From assembly GCF_019331795.1 (NCBI RefSeq), contig NZ_JAHPZL010000007.1:152597-216596 (forward strand): 64,000 bases of DNA, read 5' to 3'. Under the pieces are notes generated by a model, which made no database searches, was not told the DNA's origin, and saw only the letters and a list, made by a program, of their open reading frames with translations. A program made the translations under genes and the position numbers. How positions within the stretch are numbered: the stretch's first letter is position 1; each line of letters begins with the position of its first letter. This document shows, piece after piece, positions 26,864 through 35,913 of the stretch. This DNA is from Austwickia sp. TVS 96-490-7B. Its GTDB lineage: Bacteria; Actinomycetota; Actinomycetes; Actinomycetales; Dermatophilaceae.

Positions 26864-28717
26864 ATGTGTGGAATCGTGGGCTACGTCGGTCCTGATGCAA
26901 AATCGAGGACTCTCGAGGTGATCATGGAGGGCCTGGCCAGGCTCGAATACCGTGGATACGACTCGGCCGGTGTGGCCCTCGTCGTCACAGACGGTATCGC
27001 CTCGGCCAAGAAGGCCGGCAAACTCGCCAACTTGCGGGCCGAGATCGAAGCCCACCCGCTGCCCGGTTCGACAACCGGAATTGGCCACACCCGATGGGCT
27101 ACCCATGGTGGCCCCACCGATGACAATGCCCACCCTCACCTGGGCGGAGACGATGACCGGCTCGCCCTGATCCACAACGGCATCATTGAGAACTTCCACG
27201 TCCTGCGCACCGAACTCCTCGACCAAGGCGTGGTCTTCCGTTCCGAAACTGACACCGAGGTCGCCGCGCAGCTCCTCGCCCGAGCCTATGCCGACACCAA
27301 CGACCTCACCTCGGCGATGCAGCAGGTGGTCAACCGGCTTGAGGGCGCGTTCACTCTGCTAGCGATCCACGCCGACACCCCCGGACAGGTGGTCGCGGCC
27401 CGCCGTAACTCCCCGCTTGTCATCGGACTCGGTGACGGCGAAAACTTCCTCGGCTCTGATGTCGCCGCCTTCATCGGGCACACCAAGTCCGCGATGGAAG
27501 TGGACCAAGACCAGATCGTCACCATCACCAAGGACACAGTCTCAGTCATCGGATTCGATGGCAGCCCGGCCGAAGGCAAGCGGTTTGAGGTGACCTGGGA
27601 CGCTGCCCAAGCTGAAAAGGGTGGCCACAGCTCCTTCATGGCCAAAGAGATCCTGGAGCAGCCACACGCCATCGCCGACACCCTGCTGGGTCGCACCGAC
27701 GAAGCTGGTCGTCTGGTCCTCGACGAGATGCGGATCGACCCGGTGCGTCTCGCCGAGGTCAACAAGATCATCATCATCGCCTGTGGGACGGCGTTCTACT
27801 CCGGGCTGACCGCGAAATACGCCATCGAGCACTGGACCCGCATCCCCTGCGCCGTGGAGCTGGCCCACGAATTCCGCTATTGCGACCCAGTCATCGACGC
27901 CCAGACGCTGGTGGTGTCGATCAGTCAGTCCGGCGAGACAATGGACACGCTGATGGCGGTCAAACACGCCCGTGCCCTGGGCGCATTGACCCTGTCCATC
28001 TGCAACACCCACGGCGCGACGATCCCCCGGGAATCAGATGCCGCGCTCTACACCCACGCAGGGCCGGAAATCGCGGTCGCCTCGACCAAAGCGTTCACCG
28101 CGCAAATTGCCGCTTGCTACCTGCTTGGGCTGTACCTGGCTCAGCTGCGCGGTGAGGACAGCACGGTCCGCACCGTGATGCAGGAACTCGCGCAGATCCC
28201 CGGCAAGGTGGAGCACCTGCTAGGACGGATGGACCGGGTCCGGGAAATCGCCCACTTCATGGCCGACACCCGGTCGGTGCTCTTCCTCGGCCGACATGTC
28301 GGCTATCCCATCGCGTTGGAAGGCGCACTCAAACTCAAAGAGATTGCCTACATTCACGCCGAAGGCTTCGCTGCTGGCGAGCTGAAGCACGGCCCGATCG
28401 CGCTGATCGAGCCAGGCCAGCCAGTTTTCATCGTGGTGCCCTCTCCGCACACTCCGTACCACCTGCATGACAAGGTCGTTTCCAACATCCAGGAGATCCG
28501 GGCCCGTGGCGCCCGCACCCTGGTGATCGCTGAGGAAGGCGACGAAACGGTGGTGCCCTTCGCCGATGAGGTCATTCGAGTGCCACAGTCCTCGCCGCTG
28601 CTCGCGCCGCTGCTGACGATCATCCCGTTGCAGGTCTTCGCGTGCCAGTTGGCCACCGCTAAGGGACTGGACGTGGATCAACCGCGCAACCTGGCCAAGA
28701 GCGTCACCGTTGAGTGA
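26864..28717 (+). CDS. glmS: Glutamine--fructose-6-phosphate aminotransferase (isomerizing)
   Basis: A 617-aa enzyme making glucosamine-6-phosphate for peptidoglycan and, in this group, for mycothiol precursors. The N-terminal glutaminase begins MCGIVGYVG, where Cys2 becomes the nucleophile after Met removal. Linked are [20 protein letters not shown] and HNGIIENF. Two SIS domains follow: [23 protein letters not shown] and the later [27 protein letters not shown]. The C-terminal [11 protein letters not shown] is canonical. The ATG at 26864 is fixed by the need for Cys2, although the frame is open upstream. acpS follows after 45 nt. Confidence 0.98.
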   Translation: MCGIVGYVGPDAKSRTLEVIMEGLARLEYRGYDSAGVALVVTDGIASAKKAGKLANLRAEIEAHPLPGSTTGIGHTRWATHGGPTDDNAHPHLGGDDDRLALIHNGIIENFHVLRTELLDQGVVFRSETDTEVAAQLLARAYADTNDLTSAMQQVVNRLEGAFTLLAIHADTPGQVVAARRNSPLVIGLGDGENFLGSDVAAFIGHTKSAMEVDQDQIVTITKDTVSVIGFDGSPAEGKRFEVTWDAAQAEKGGHSSFMAKEILEQPHAIADTLLGRTDEAGRLVLDEMRIDPVRLAEVNKIIIIACGTAFYSGLTAKYAIEHWTRIPCAVELAHEFRYCDPVIDAQTLVVSISQSGETMDTLMAVKHARALGALTLSICNTHGATIPRESDAALYTHAGPEIAVASTKAFTAQIAACYLLGLYLAQLRGEDSTVRTVMQELAQIPGKVEHLLGRMDRVREIAHFMADTRSVLFLGRHVGYPIALEGALKLKEIAYIHAEGFAAGELKHGPIALIEPGQPVFIVVPSPHTPYHLHDKVVSNIQEIRARGARTLVIAEEGDETVVPFADEVIRVPQSSPLLAPLLTIIPLQVFACQLATAKGLDVDQPRNLAKSVTVE

Positions 28718-28762
28718 TCTCGCCTGGACGATACGCCGCCAGGGTCCGGCAGGGACCCGGCG

Positions 28763-29137
28763 GTGATCGTCGGCATCGGCATCGATGTCTGCCAGATCGA
28801 CCGGCTGGCCGCTGCTTTGGCGCGGACCCCCGCACTGGGCCAGCGACTCTTCACCCCAGCCGAGGCGCAGCTGCCAACGCCCTCGTTAGCAGCGCGTTTC
28901 GCCGCGAAAGAAGCTCTGGCCAAAGCCCTCGGATCCCCTGGGGGGCTGCGCTGGACAGACGCCGAAGTCATGAAAGACGAGCGAGGCGCACCGTCCTGGC
29001 AGATCACCGGTAGCGTGGCTCGCAGAGCCGCAGAGATGGGCATCACCCATGTCCACCTGTCCCTGTCCCATGACGCCGGCATCGCCACGGCTTTCGTGGT
29101 GGCCGAAGCACGGCCCAGGGGTCACGAAACGGCGTAG
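28763..29137 (+). CDS. acpS: Holo-[acyl-carrier-protein] synthase
   Basis: A 124-aa phosphopantetheinyl transferase that activates acyl carrier protein with the CoA-derived arm. [12 protein letters not shown] holds the metal-binding Asp, [16 protein letters not shown] the second acidic residue and Lys, and [18 protein letters not shown] the C-terminal strand. Length is standard. GTG start. It lies between glmS and nnr as in many actinobacteria. Confidence 0.93.
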   Translation: MIVGIGIDVCQIDRLAAALARTPALGQRLFTPAEAQLPTPSLAARFAAKEALAKALGSPGGLRWTDAEVMKDERGAPSWQITGSVARRAAEMGITHVHLSLSHDAGIATAFVVAEARPRGHETA

Positions 29138-29214
29138 GTCACCTCCACGACCGGCTCCGGACGTTCGGTCCGAGGTGCCCACCGGACGCCCGTCGTACGA
29201 CGTGAGGAGAACCG

Positions 29215-30732
29215 ATGGTCCTGCAAGCATGGTCGGTGGCACAGGTGCGCGCCGCTGAAGCCGCTGCGATGGCGCAGCTGCCTGACGGTGAGCTCATGCG
29301 TCGTGCCTCCAAAGGCCTGGCCAAGGTGGTGCGGGCCAGACTGGCCGAGCGGCCCGATGGCGCTCGCGTCGTCGGACTGGTGGGCTCGGGAGGCAACGGC
29401 GGTGACACGCTGTACGCGCTGGCCCGGATCGCCAAAACCGATGCCGCCGCAGGAGTCGCTGCGATCCTGGTCTCCTCGGCGGGGGCCCACCCTGAGGCGT
29501 TAGCGGCGGCAGAGCGCCGCGGCGTACAGATCATCCGGCTCACCGACAACGGACGTGACGCCGCCGCACTGGTCACAGACGCGGACATCCTGCTCGACGG
29601 ACTCACCGGCCTGGGCGGACGACCTGGGTGGTCGCCAGAGACCGCGGCGGAGATGACTGCCCTGTGGCACGCCGTCCCTGATGACACATACGTCATCGCT
29701 GTGGACCTGCCCAGCGGAGCCGACCCTGCCGGGCGCGACACGGACAGCGACGGGATCTGGGCCGACGAGACCGTCACCTTCGGCGCCGCCAAACCAGTCC
29801 ATGTCCTCGCCACGTCGCCCCGCTGTGGACTCCTCACCATCGTCGACATCGGCCTGGCTCTCGACGGCCCTCCCGCCGCTGAACGGCTCGACCTGGACGA
29901 CCTCACGCAGCTGTGGCCAGTCCCCGGCCCCACAGACGACAAATACACCCGAGGCGTCCTCGGTATCGTCGCAGGCAGCCGCCGCTACCCGGGCGCCGCC
30001 GTCCTCACCGTCACCGCAGCACTCGAAGCTGGCGTCGGCATGGTCCGGTACCTCGGTCCACCCACCCCAACCACCCTGGTCCACCACGCTGCGCCCGAAG
30101 CCGTGCCCGCCCACAACGTCTCCACCGCGCACGTCCACGCCTGGGCAATCGGCCCGGGCATGAGCGTCGACGATGAACGCACCAAAGAAGGCGCCGCTCA
30201 TCTCGCCGCCGCCCGCGCCGCCCTGGACAGCACCCTGCCCTGCGTGGTGGACGCTGGCGGACTGGACCTGCTCGATGGACCCCGACCCGGTGCTGGCGCC
30301 CGCACCCTGCTCACTCCACATGCCGGGGAGCTGGCCCGGCTCCTCACCAGGCTCACCGACACCACTGTGAATGTCTCGGACATCCACGCCGACCCCATTG
30401 AGCATGCCAGTCACGCCGCTGACCTGCTACACGCCACCGTCCTCCTCAAAGGCGCCACGACGTACGTCGTCCCACCCCCGCACAGCGGGCTACCGATCCG
30501 AGCCCAGTCCGACGGCACAGCCTGGCTGGCCACCGCAGGCAGCGGCGACGTCCTGACCGGCCTGGCCGGGACCCTCCTCGCTGCAGGACTCGATCCTCGC
30601 GATGCTGGATCGCTGGCTGCCCTAGTCCATGGACAAGCTGGCACGTTCGCCAACCCCGACGGCCCGATCCGAGCGTCAAAGGTGGCGCAGGCCATCGGCC
30701 CGTGCGTGTCCGCGGCCCTACGACGCCGCTGA
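29215..30732 (+). CDS. nnr: Bifunctional NAD(P)H-hydrate epimerase / ADP-dependent dehydratase
   Basis: A 505-aa fusion that repairs hydrated NAD(P)H. N-terminal epimerase (YjeF_N, ~1-215): QVRAAEAAAM, LVGSGGNGGDTLYALARI and DILLDGLTGLGGRPG, ending with VDLPSGADP. C-terminal ribokinase-like dehydratase (~235-500): YTRGVLGIVAGSRRYPGAAVLT, CVVDAGGLDLL, LTPHAGELARLL, LLKGATTYVV and TAGSGDVLTGLAGTLLAAG. ATG start with GAGGAG upstream. Neighbours acpS and tsaE are usual. Confidence 0.95.
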   Translation: MVLQAWSVAQVRAAEAAAMAQLPDGELMRRASKGLAKVVRARLAERPDGARVVGLVGSGGNGGDTLYALARIAKTDAAAGVAAILVSSAGAHPEALAAAERRGVQIIRLTDNGRDAAALVTDADILLDGLTGLGGRPGWSPETAAEMTALWHAVPDDTYVIAVDLPSGADPAGRDTDSDGIWADETVTFGAAKPVHVLATSPRCGLLTIVDIGLALDGPPAAERLDLDDLTQLWPVPGPTDDKYTRGVLGIVAGSRRYPGAAVLTVTAALEAGVGMVRYLGPPTPTTLVHHAAPEAVPAHNVSTAHVHAWAIGPGMSVDDERTKEGAAHLAAARAALDSTLPCVVDAGGLDLLDGPRPGAGARTLLTPHAGELARLLTRLTDTTVNVSDIHADPIEHASHAADLLHATVLLKGATTYVVPPPHSGLPIRAQSDGTAWLATAGSGDVLTGLAGTLLAAGLDPRDAGSLAALVHGQAGTFANPDGPIRASKVAQAIGPCVSAALRRR

Positions 30733-30802
30733 CCATCTACTCCGACCGGGGCTACTCTGCCCGGGATCGCCCGGGGGACTCCCGAATCCGAACGCGGAGC
30801 CG

Positions 30803-31981
30803 ATGAGCACCACAGAATCATCGTCGGAGAGGAGAACGCCGGTGAGTTCACCCGGACCAGCCCGACCTGTCGGGCTGACGACAGTGCGCCACCTGACGGG
30901 GCTGGGCCTAGGACTGGTCGCTGCCGGGATCACCGCTGCCGCTGGCGTGGCTGCCGACCGCCTCAGCAAGGACCGCCGTCTCGCGCTCGCGCTTGACGAA
31001 ACCACCGGCGGAGGTCGTGGCGCGTCGTACGTCGACATCCCCGATCACGAACATGTCGTCCTCGCCAGCGACGGTGTGCCACTGCACGTAGAAGTTGACG
31101 AGCCCCGGGGCCAGACCGCAGACCGGAAGCCCCTCATCACCGTGGTCCTCAGCCACGGATACTGTCTGTCACTGCGCTGCTGGGTTTTCCAACGCCGAGC
31201 ATTGCGGGCCGCCGGATACCGGGTGGTGTTATGGGACCAGCGCGGACACGGACGCTCAGGCAGCGGAGCGACCGACAGTTACCACATCGATCAGCTCGGC
31301 CGAGACCTGCACGCGGTGATCGAGGAGGTCGCTCCGCACGGACCCCTCGTCCTCGTCGGGCACTCCATGGGTGGAATGACCATGATGGCGCTCGCCCTGG
31401 AAGCATCCCAGATCGTGCGTGACCGTGTCGTGGGTGCGGCGTTCGTGGCGACCAGCACCGGTGGGCTGGCTTCCGTCTCTTACGGTTTGGGGGCCGCTGC
31501 TGGCAAAGCCGTGCATGCTTTCGGTCCAGCCGCGGCGGGCGGACTCGCCCGGATGCAAAGCCTTGTCGACGGGACGGTGCGACTCGGCAAAGATGTGGTC
31601 AACTTCCTCGTGGATTGGGGTTCGTTCGACTCCCCAGTGCCCATGAGCATCGCCGAACTCACCACCGACATGATCTTCGCGACCCGCATGGAAGTCATCT
31701 CGGCGCTGATGCCCCACTTCGACCGCCACGACAAACGCGAAGCCCTCACCGTCTATCACGGCATTGAGACCCTCGTCATCAACGGGCTCGGCGACCGCCT
31801 CACCCCACCAGCACACAGCGAGGAGATCGTTCGTCTCCTCCCCGGCGCCGAACATGTCGTCGTCGAGAACGCTGGCCACGTCATCATGCTCGAACACCCC
31901 AGCGTCCTTGACGAGCAACTCCTCGAACTGGCCGGACGTGCCCAGCGGGCCGCCGCCGACGAGCTAGCAACCTGCTCGTGA
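30803..31981 (+). CDS. Alpha/beta-fold hydrolase, membrane-anchored
   Basis: A 392-aa protein. A Ser/Pro-rich cytoplasmic start is followed by one transmembrane helix (~31-52), then an alpha/beta hydrolase domain. VVLSHGYCLS (oxyanion region) near 115, WDQRGHGRSG near 140, nucleophile elbow VGHSMGGMTMM near 183, catalytic Asp in NGLGDRLTPP near 330 and His in ENAGHVIMLEHP near 354 make a full catalytic triad. The substrate is unknown. In relatives this gene lies between alr (alanine racemase) and tsaE; alr is absent here. It could be a lipid esterase or peroxidase-like enzyme. Confidence 0.88.
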   Translation: MSTTESSSERRTPVSSPGPARPVGLTTVRHLTGLGLGLVAAGITAAAGVAADRLSKDRRLALALDETTGGGRGASYVDIPDHEHVVLASDGVPLHVEVDEPRGQTADRKPLITVVLSHGYCLSLRCWVFQRRALRAAGYRVVLWDQRGHGRSGSGATDSYHIDQLGRDLHAVIEEVAPHGPLVLVGHSMGGMTMMALALEASQIVRDRVVGAAFVATSTGGLASVSYGLGAAAGKAVHAFGPAAAGGLARMQSLVDGTVRLGKDVVNFLVDWGSFDSPVPMSIAELTTDMIFATRMEVISALMPHFDRHDKREALTVYHGIETLVINGLGDRLTPPAHSEEIVRLLPGAEHVVVENAGHVIMLEHPSVLDEQLLELAGRAQRAAADELATCS

Positions 31982-32093
31982 GCTCGCTAGCACGTCGGTC
32001 CGATTCGGTGCGGCCAGCGACGCGTCGTACGGTGGCCTGCGACAGCTCCACCACCCCACGGTGGGGGCAGATGGCGACGACACAGGAGGCCCG

Positions 32094-32597
32094 ATGAGCG
32101 TCGAACTGACCCCGGCCCACCAACTAACCACCAGCGACGACACCCGACGGTGGGGGCAGGATCTTGGCCGTCGACTCCGCGCCGGTGACATCGTCGTCCT
32201 GACCGGTGAGCTGGGGGCGGGCAAAACGACCCTGACCCAAGGCCTCGCCGAAGGGCTCGGTGTCCGGGGGCCCGTGACCAGCCCCACGTTCGTCATCGCC
32301 CGCGTCCACCCCTCACTCACCAACGGACCGGCGCTGGTCCACGTCGACGCCTATCGACTCTCAGGTGGTCTGGAACTGGACGATCTCGACCTCGACGCCT
32401 CTGTAGAGGACAGCGTCACCGTGGTCGAATGGGGCCATGGCTTGGCCGAGGCGCTCTCCGACAGCTGGTTAGAGATCGAGCTCGTCCGCGCTGTCGCCGG
32501 ACCGGCGCACTCCGAAGCCACCGCCCCAGAGCAGATCATTGACCACGACCCCCGCACGGTCCGGGCCATCGGGCACGGCCCACGCTGGCAGCGCTAA
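32094..32597 (+). CDS. tsaE: tRNA t6A biosynthesis ATPase TsaE
   Basis: A 167-aa P-loop ATPase that, with TsaB and TsaD, installs threonylcarbamoyl on A37 of ANN-decoding tRNAs. Walker A TGELGAGKTTLTQGLAEGLG near 42, SPTFVIARVH near 68, LVHVDAYRL near 86 and VVEWGHGLAEAL near 116 are the standard series. ATG with AGGAGG upstream. tsaB follows 77 nt downstream with its own candidate promoter. Confidence 0.96.
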   Translation: MSVELTPAHQLTTSDDTRRWGQDLGRRLRAGDIVVLTGELGAGKTTLTQGLAEGLGVRGPVTSPTFVIARVHPSLTNGPALVHVDAYRLSGGLELDDLDLDASVEDSVTVVEWGHGLAEALSDSWLEIELVRAVAGPAHSEATAPEQIIDHDPRTVRAIGHGPRWQR

Positions 32598-32662
32598 ACC
32601 TCCAGGAGCCATCTACGCAGGCGTCCGACCGGCAGCATGTCAGACACAGCCACCATGTGGAC

Positions 32663-32668
32663 TAGCCT
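32663..32668 (+). promoter_or_regulatory. Candidate -10 (TAGCCT) for a leaderless tsaB transcript
   Basis: TAGCCT is followed by 6 nt and the tsaB GTG. CAGACA at 32641-32646 is a possible -35 with 16-nt spacing. No ribosome-binding site is present. Confidence 0.45.
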
Positions 32669-32674
32669 GAATAG

Positions 32675-33373
32675 GTGCTTCTCCTGGCCATCGACACCTC
32701 CACCAGCGCCATCACCGTCGCCGTGCATGACGGGACCCGCATCGTCGCCACCGAATCAGTGGTGGATGCCCGAGCGCACGCCGAACACCTCACCCCCGCC
32801 ACTGGGCGGGTCCTGGCAGTGGCCGAGGCCACTCCAGCCGATGTGACCGCAGTCGTCGTCGGGACCGGACCCGGACCGTTCACCGGTCTGCGAGTAGGCC
32901 TGGCCAGCGGACATGTCTTTGGCTGGGCCCGGCAAGTGCCAGTGCATGGGCTGTGCAGCCTCGATGCGCTGGCTCACCGCCTGCGTCTGGACTGCGGCGA
33001 GGACACCCCTGAACGTTTCCTCGTGGCCACCGACGCCCGGCGGAAAGAGGTCTACTCAGCCGTATACACCTGCGAGGGTCAGCGCATCCACCGTCTCGGC
33101 GACCCCCGGGTGGGCCGAGCGGCCGATCTCCCCGACGACGAACGCGACCTGCCCTGTGTCGGTCGTGGTCCGCTGCTCTATCCCCACGATCTGCCCCGCC
33201 CGCTAGGACCGCTCGACGTAGACGCCGGCGCACTCGCCGATCTCGCCGCGCAGCGACTGGCCGCCGGGGAAACTCTCGACCGTCCTGAGCCGCTCTACCT
33301 GCGACGTCCGGACGCCGTACCAAGCCAGCCCAAATCGGTGCTAGCTGCGCGGACGGGGAACGTTCCGTCATGA
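32675..33373 (+). CDS. tsaB: t6A complex subunit TsaB
   Basis: A 232-aa inactive ASKHA-fold partner that binds TsaD. LLAIDTSTSAITVAVHDG, then HAEHLTP and VGTGPGPFTGLRVGLASGHVFGWA are characteristic, as is ATDARRKEVYSAVY near 113. The GTG start has no Shine-Dalgarno sequence but a -10-like hexamer right before it. The stop overlaps the rimI start (ATGA). Confidence 0.95.
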   Translation: MLLLAIDTSTSAITVAVHDGTRIVATESVVDARAHAEHLTPATGRVLAVAEATPADVTAVVVGTGPGPFTGLRVGLASGHVFGWARQVPVHGLCSLDALAHRLRLDCGEDTPERFLVATDARRKEVYSAVYTCEGQRIHRLGDPRVGRAADLPDDERDLPCVGRGPLLYPHDLPRPLGPLDVDAGALADLAAQRLAAGETLDRPEPLYLRRPDAVPSQPKSVLAARTGNVPS

Positions 33374-33858
33374 CCATCGGGGCCTGCCGACACGTCTCGG
33401 AACCGGCCTTGCGGGCGATGAGTTGGACCGACATCCCCGAGGTAGCCGCTGCCGAGCAACATCTATTCGCCGACCACCCTTGGGATCAGGCCACCTGGTG
33501 GGCTGAACTCGCCGGGCGGCCAAGACGAAGCTATGTGGTGTTGCGTGGTGAGGGCGGCACCGGAGCGCTCAAGGGATACGCCGGACTCGACTTGGGCGCT
33601 GAGGTCGCCGATGTCATGACGATCGGGGTGACCCCGTCAGCTCAGGGCACCGGATGCGGCCGACGCCTCATGGAGTGGTCGGAACAGACCGCTCGCAGCG
33701 CCGGAGCGGATTACTTGATGCTTGAGGTGCGTGCCGACAATGCCGCCGCGATCGGGCTGTACCGTTCCCGCGGTTTCCGCGAGTTGTCCGTACGGCGGCG
33801 CTACTACCAGCCGGGCGATGTGGACGCCCTCATCCTGCGAAAGGACCTGCGAGCGTGA
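33370..33858 (+). CDS. rimI: Ribosomal-protein-alanine N-acetyltransferase RimI-like
   Basis: A 162-aa GNAT-family acetyltransferase. [22 protein letters not shown] at the N terminus, the acetyl-CoA pyrophosphate-binding stretch [15 protein letters not shown] near 96, and [21 protein letters not shown] near 121 are those of RimI, which acetylates the N terminus of ribosomal protein S18. In actinobacteria it is regularly sandwiched between tsaB and tsaD, as here, with four-base overlaps on both sides. Substrate is inferred from the family. Confidence 0.92.
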   Translation: MTIGACRHVSEPALRAMSWTDIPEVAAAEQHLFADHPWDQATWWAELAGRPRRSYVVLRGEGGTGALKGYAGLDLGAEVADVMTIGVTPSAQGTGCGRRLMEWSEQTARSAGADYLMLEVRADNAAAIGLYRSRGFRELSVRRRYYQPGDVDALILRKDLRA

Positions 33859-34946
33859 CCAGCAGCGACGGCCCACTGGTGTTGGGCATCGAAACCAGCT
33901 GCGACGAGACCGGAGTGGGGATCGTCCGTGGCGAGACGTTGCTGTTCGACGCCGTCGCCAGCAGCGTCGACCAGCATGCCCGGTACGGCGGTGTGGTGCC
34001 TGAGGTGGCCAGCCGGGCGCACCTGGAAGCCATCGTGCCGACCTTGGAACGAGCCTGCCAAGAGGCCGGAGTGCGCCTCGACGACCTGGACGCCATCGCG
34101 GTGACCGCCGGGCCAGGTCTCGCCGGGGCCCTGCTGGTGGGGACGGCATCAGCCAAAGCGTTGGCGTTGGCGACCGGTAAACCGCTGTATGGGGTGAACC
34201 ATTTGGCTGGTCACGTCGCCGTCGACATCGTCCAGCATGGACCATTGCCCGAGCCGACGATGGCGATGCTGGTCTCCGGCGGACATTCTTCTCTGCTCCT
34301 GGTCGCTGACATCACCAGCGATATCACCAGCCTCGGCGACACGATCGACGATGCAGCAGGAGAAGCCTTTGACAAGGTCGCCCGAGTTCTAGGATTGCCC
34401 TTCCCCGGGGGGCCATGGGTCGACAAGGCGGCGCGCGGCCTGGACGGCGTTCCCGGTGTCGATGCTGAAGCCGGGCCGGGCAACGCCACGTACGTCGATT
34501 TCCCGCGGGGTTTGACCAGCGGCCGAGACATGGAACGACACCGCTTCGATTTCAGCTTCTCCGGGTTGAAGACGGCCGTAGCTCGATGGGTAGAGGCGCG
34601 GGCCCTCGCCGGGCAACCCGTCCCCGTCGCCGACGTCGCCGCCAGTTTCCAGGAGGCCGTCACCGATGTCCTCACGCGTAAAGCGATCCTGGCCTGTCAG
34701 GAACACGGCGTACAGGACCTCCAAATCGGTGGAGGGGTCGCAGCAAACTCCCGGTTGCGGTCGATGGCAGAAGAACGCTGTGCCGCCGCCGGAATCCGGT
34801 TGCGGGTGCCTCGACCCGGTCTGTGCACCGACAACGGAGCGATGATCGCCACCTTAGGTGCCCAACTCGTAGCGCGCGGACATGCCCCGTCGAGCCTGGA
34901 TCTGCCGACGGATTCGTCGATGCCGGTGAGTCGGGTCCAGGTCTAA
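33855..34946 (+). CDS. tsaD: tRNA N6-adenosine threonylcarbamoyltransferase TsaD
   Basis: A 363-aa catalytic subunit of the t6A complex, transferring threonylcarbamoyl from TC-AMP to tRNA A37. [15 protein letters not shown] at the start, [13 protein letters not shown] near 46, the metal-binding HxxxH in [10 protein letters not shown] near 115, [13 protein letters not shown] near 138, [11 protein letters not shown] near 233, and CTDNGAMIA near 326 are all present. GTG start overlapping the rimI stop. The group tsaB-rimI-tsaD is a tight operon. Confidence 0.97.
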   Translation: MTSSDGPLVLGIETSCDETGVGIVRGETLLFDAVASSVDQHARYGGVVPEVASRAHLEAIVPTLERACQEAGVRLDDLDAIAVTAGPGLAGALLVGTASAKALALATGKPLYGVNHLAGHVAVDIVQHGPLPEPTMAMLVSGGHSSLLLVADITSDITSLGDTIDDAAGEAFDKVARVLGLPFPGGPWVDKAARGLDGVPGVDAEAGPGNATYVDFPRGLTSGRDMERHRFDFSFSGLKTAVARWVEARALAGQPVPVADVAASFQEAVTDVLTRKAILACQEHGVQDLQIGGGVAANSRLRSMAEERCAAAGIRLRVPRPGLCTDNGAMIATLGAQLVARGHAPSSLDLPTDSSMPVSRVQV

Positions 34947-35046
34947 GTCGGGAGTCCTCCTCGCGGGAGGGCAGGTCCGGTCCTCCTATCTCGGGGTCCG
35001 GTGACAGCAGCCATCAAGCGGTGGCCAGGTGGAGGGGAGTCGAGCC

Positions 35047-35913
35047 GTGAGCGGACGCGTGGTCGTCGCGGGGGCCCTGGCCGTCGAAGAAACGGTCCGA
35101 GTAGAACATGCGAGCGCCTCATCGATGCAGCGCCGTGCCCACCGTGAGTCGCTGGACGTTGGTGGGGCCGGCGCCTGGGCAGCGGTCGCCGCTGCCGACG
35201 TCGGGGCACGCACCTGCTGCCTGGGTGAGGTCGGTACCGACCCGGTGGGCGCGGCGCTGCGTCGTCAGCTTGCCCGAGCCGATGTGGACGTGTCGTCAGT
35301 GATGCTTCGTCCGGAACTGACCTCCCGGATCGTGCGCACCGTGGCGGACCCGCCGGTGACGGCCAGTGACGATGTCCTTGTTCTGCCCGGTGCAGGCGTG
35401 GGCTGCCCGCCCGGAGAGGCCGTCTACCGACGTGCTCGAGACACTATGTCCACCTGCGAGCCCGGCGATGTGCTGGTGTGGGACTGGTCCTGGCCTGGGG
35501 GATCCAGCCTGTGGGCGTCATTCGCTGCCGACCTGGACCTGCAAGTGGTCGCCCTGCTATCGCCCTACCCGACCTGGACCGAGCTGGATCTGAGCTGGAC
35601 CGACGTGGTGGTCGTCGACGAGGCCGGGATGGCAGCTCTCGCCGACGCCGGGCACCTTCCTGGCTCGGTATGCACCGTAGTCGGACAGCAAGGCTTGTCC
35701 TGGGACGGCATGGTGGTCCCGGCGCCGCGGACCGACCTTTCTTTGGTCTCGCAGCGCTATCACGCGATCCTCGCCGGAGCGATGGCTGCCAGCTTGGCCA
35801 GGGGCGACGACCGCCCAGCCGCAGTAGACCAAGCCTGGGCGACCGCGGCTCGCGCTGCAGCGGGAGCCGGGGCCTGGGGCCGCATGGGTCTGGGACCGGA
35901 GGATCTGCAATGA
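35047..35913 (+). CDS. PfkB/ribokinase-like protein with degenerate catalytic motif
   Basis: A 288-aa protein of the ribokinase fold. The substrate-site region is recognisable: VVVAGALAVEETV, VGGAGAWAAVAAADVGARTCCLGEVGTDPVG and later LVWDWSWPGG. The C-terminal signature of active kinases, which contains the anion hole and catalytic Asp (GAGD), is replaced by SQRYHAILAGAMAASLARGDD, so classical sugar-kinase activity is doubtful. GTG at 35047 follows GGAGGGG. Its stop overlaps the menD start (ATGA), implying co-expression with menaquinone synthesis, but no functional link is known. Substrate unknown. Confidence 0.75.
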   Translation: MSGRVVVAGALAVEETVRVEHASASSMQRRAHRESLDVGGAGAWAAVAAADVGARTCCLGEVGTDPVGAALRRQLARADVDVSSVMLRPELTSRIVRTVADPPVTASDDVLVLPGAGVGCPPGEAVYRRARDTMSTCEPGDVLVWDWSWPGGSSLWASFAADLDLQVVALLSPYPTWTELDLSWTDVVVVDEAGMAALADAGHLPGSVCTVVGQQGLSWDGMVVPAPRTDLSLVSQRYHAILAGAMAASLARGDDRPAAVDQAWATAARAAAGAGAWGRMGLGPEDLQ

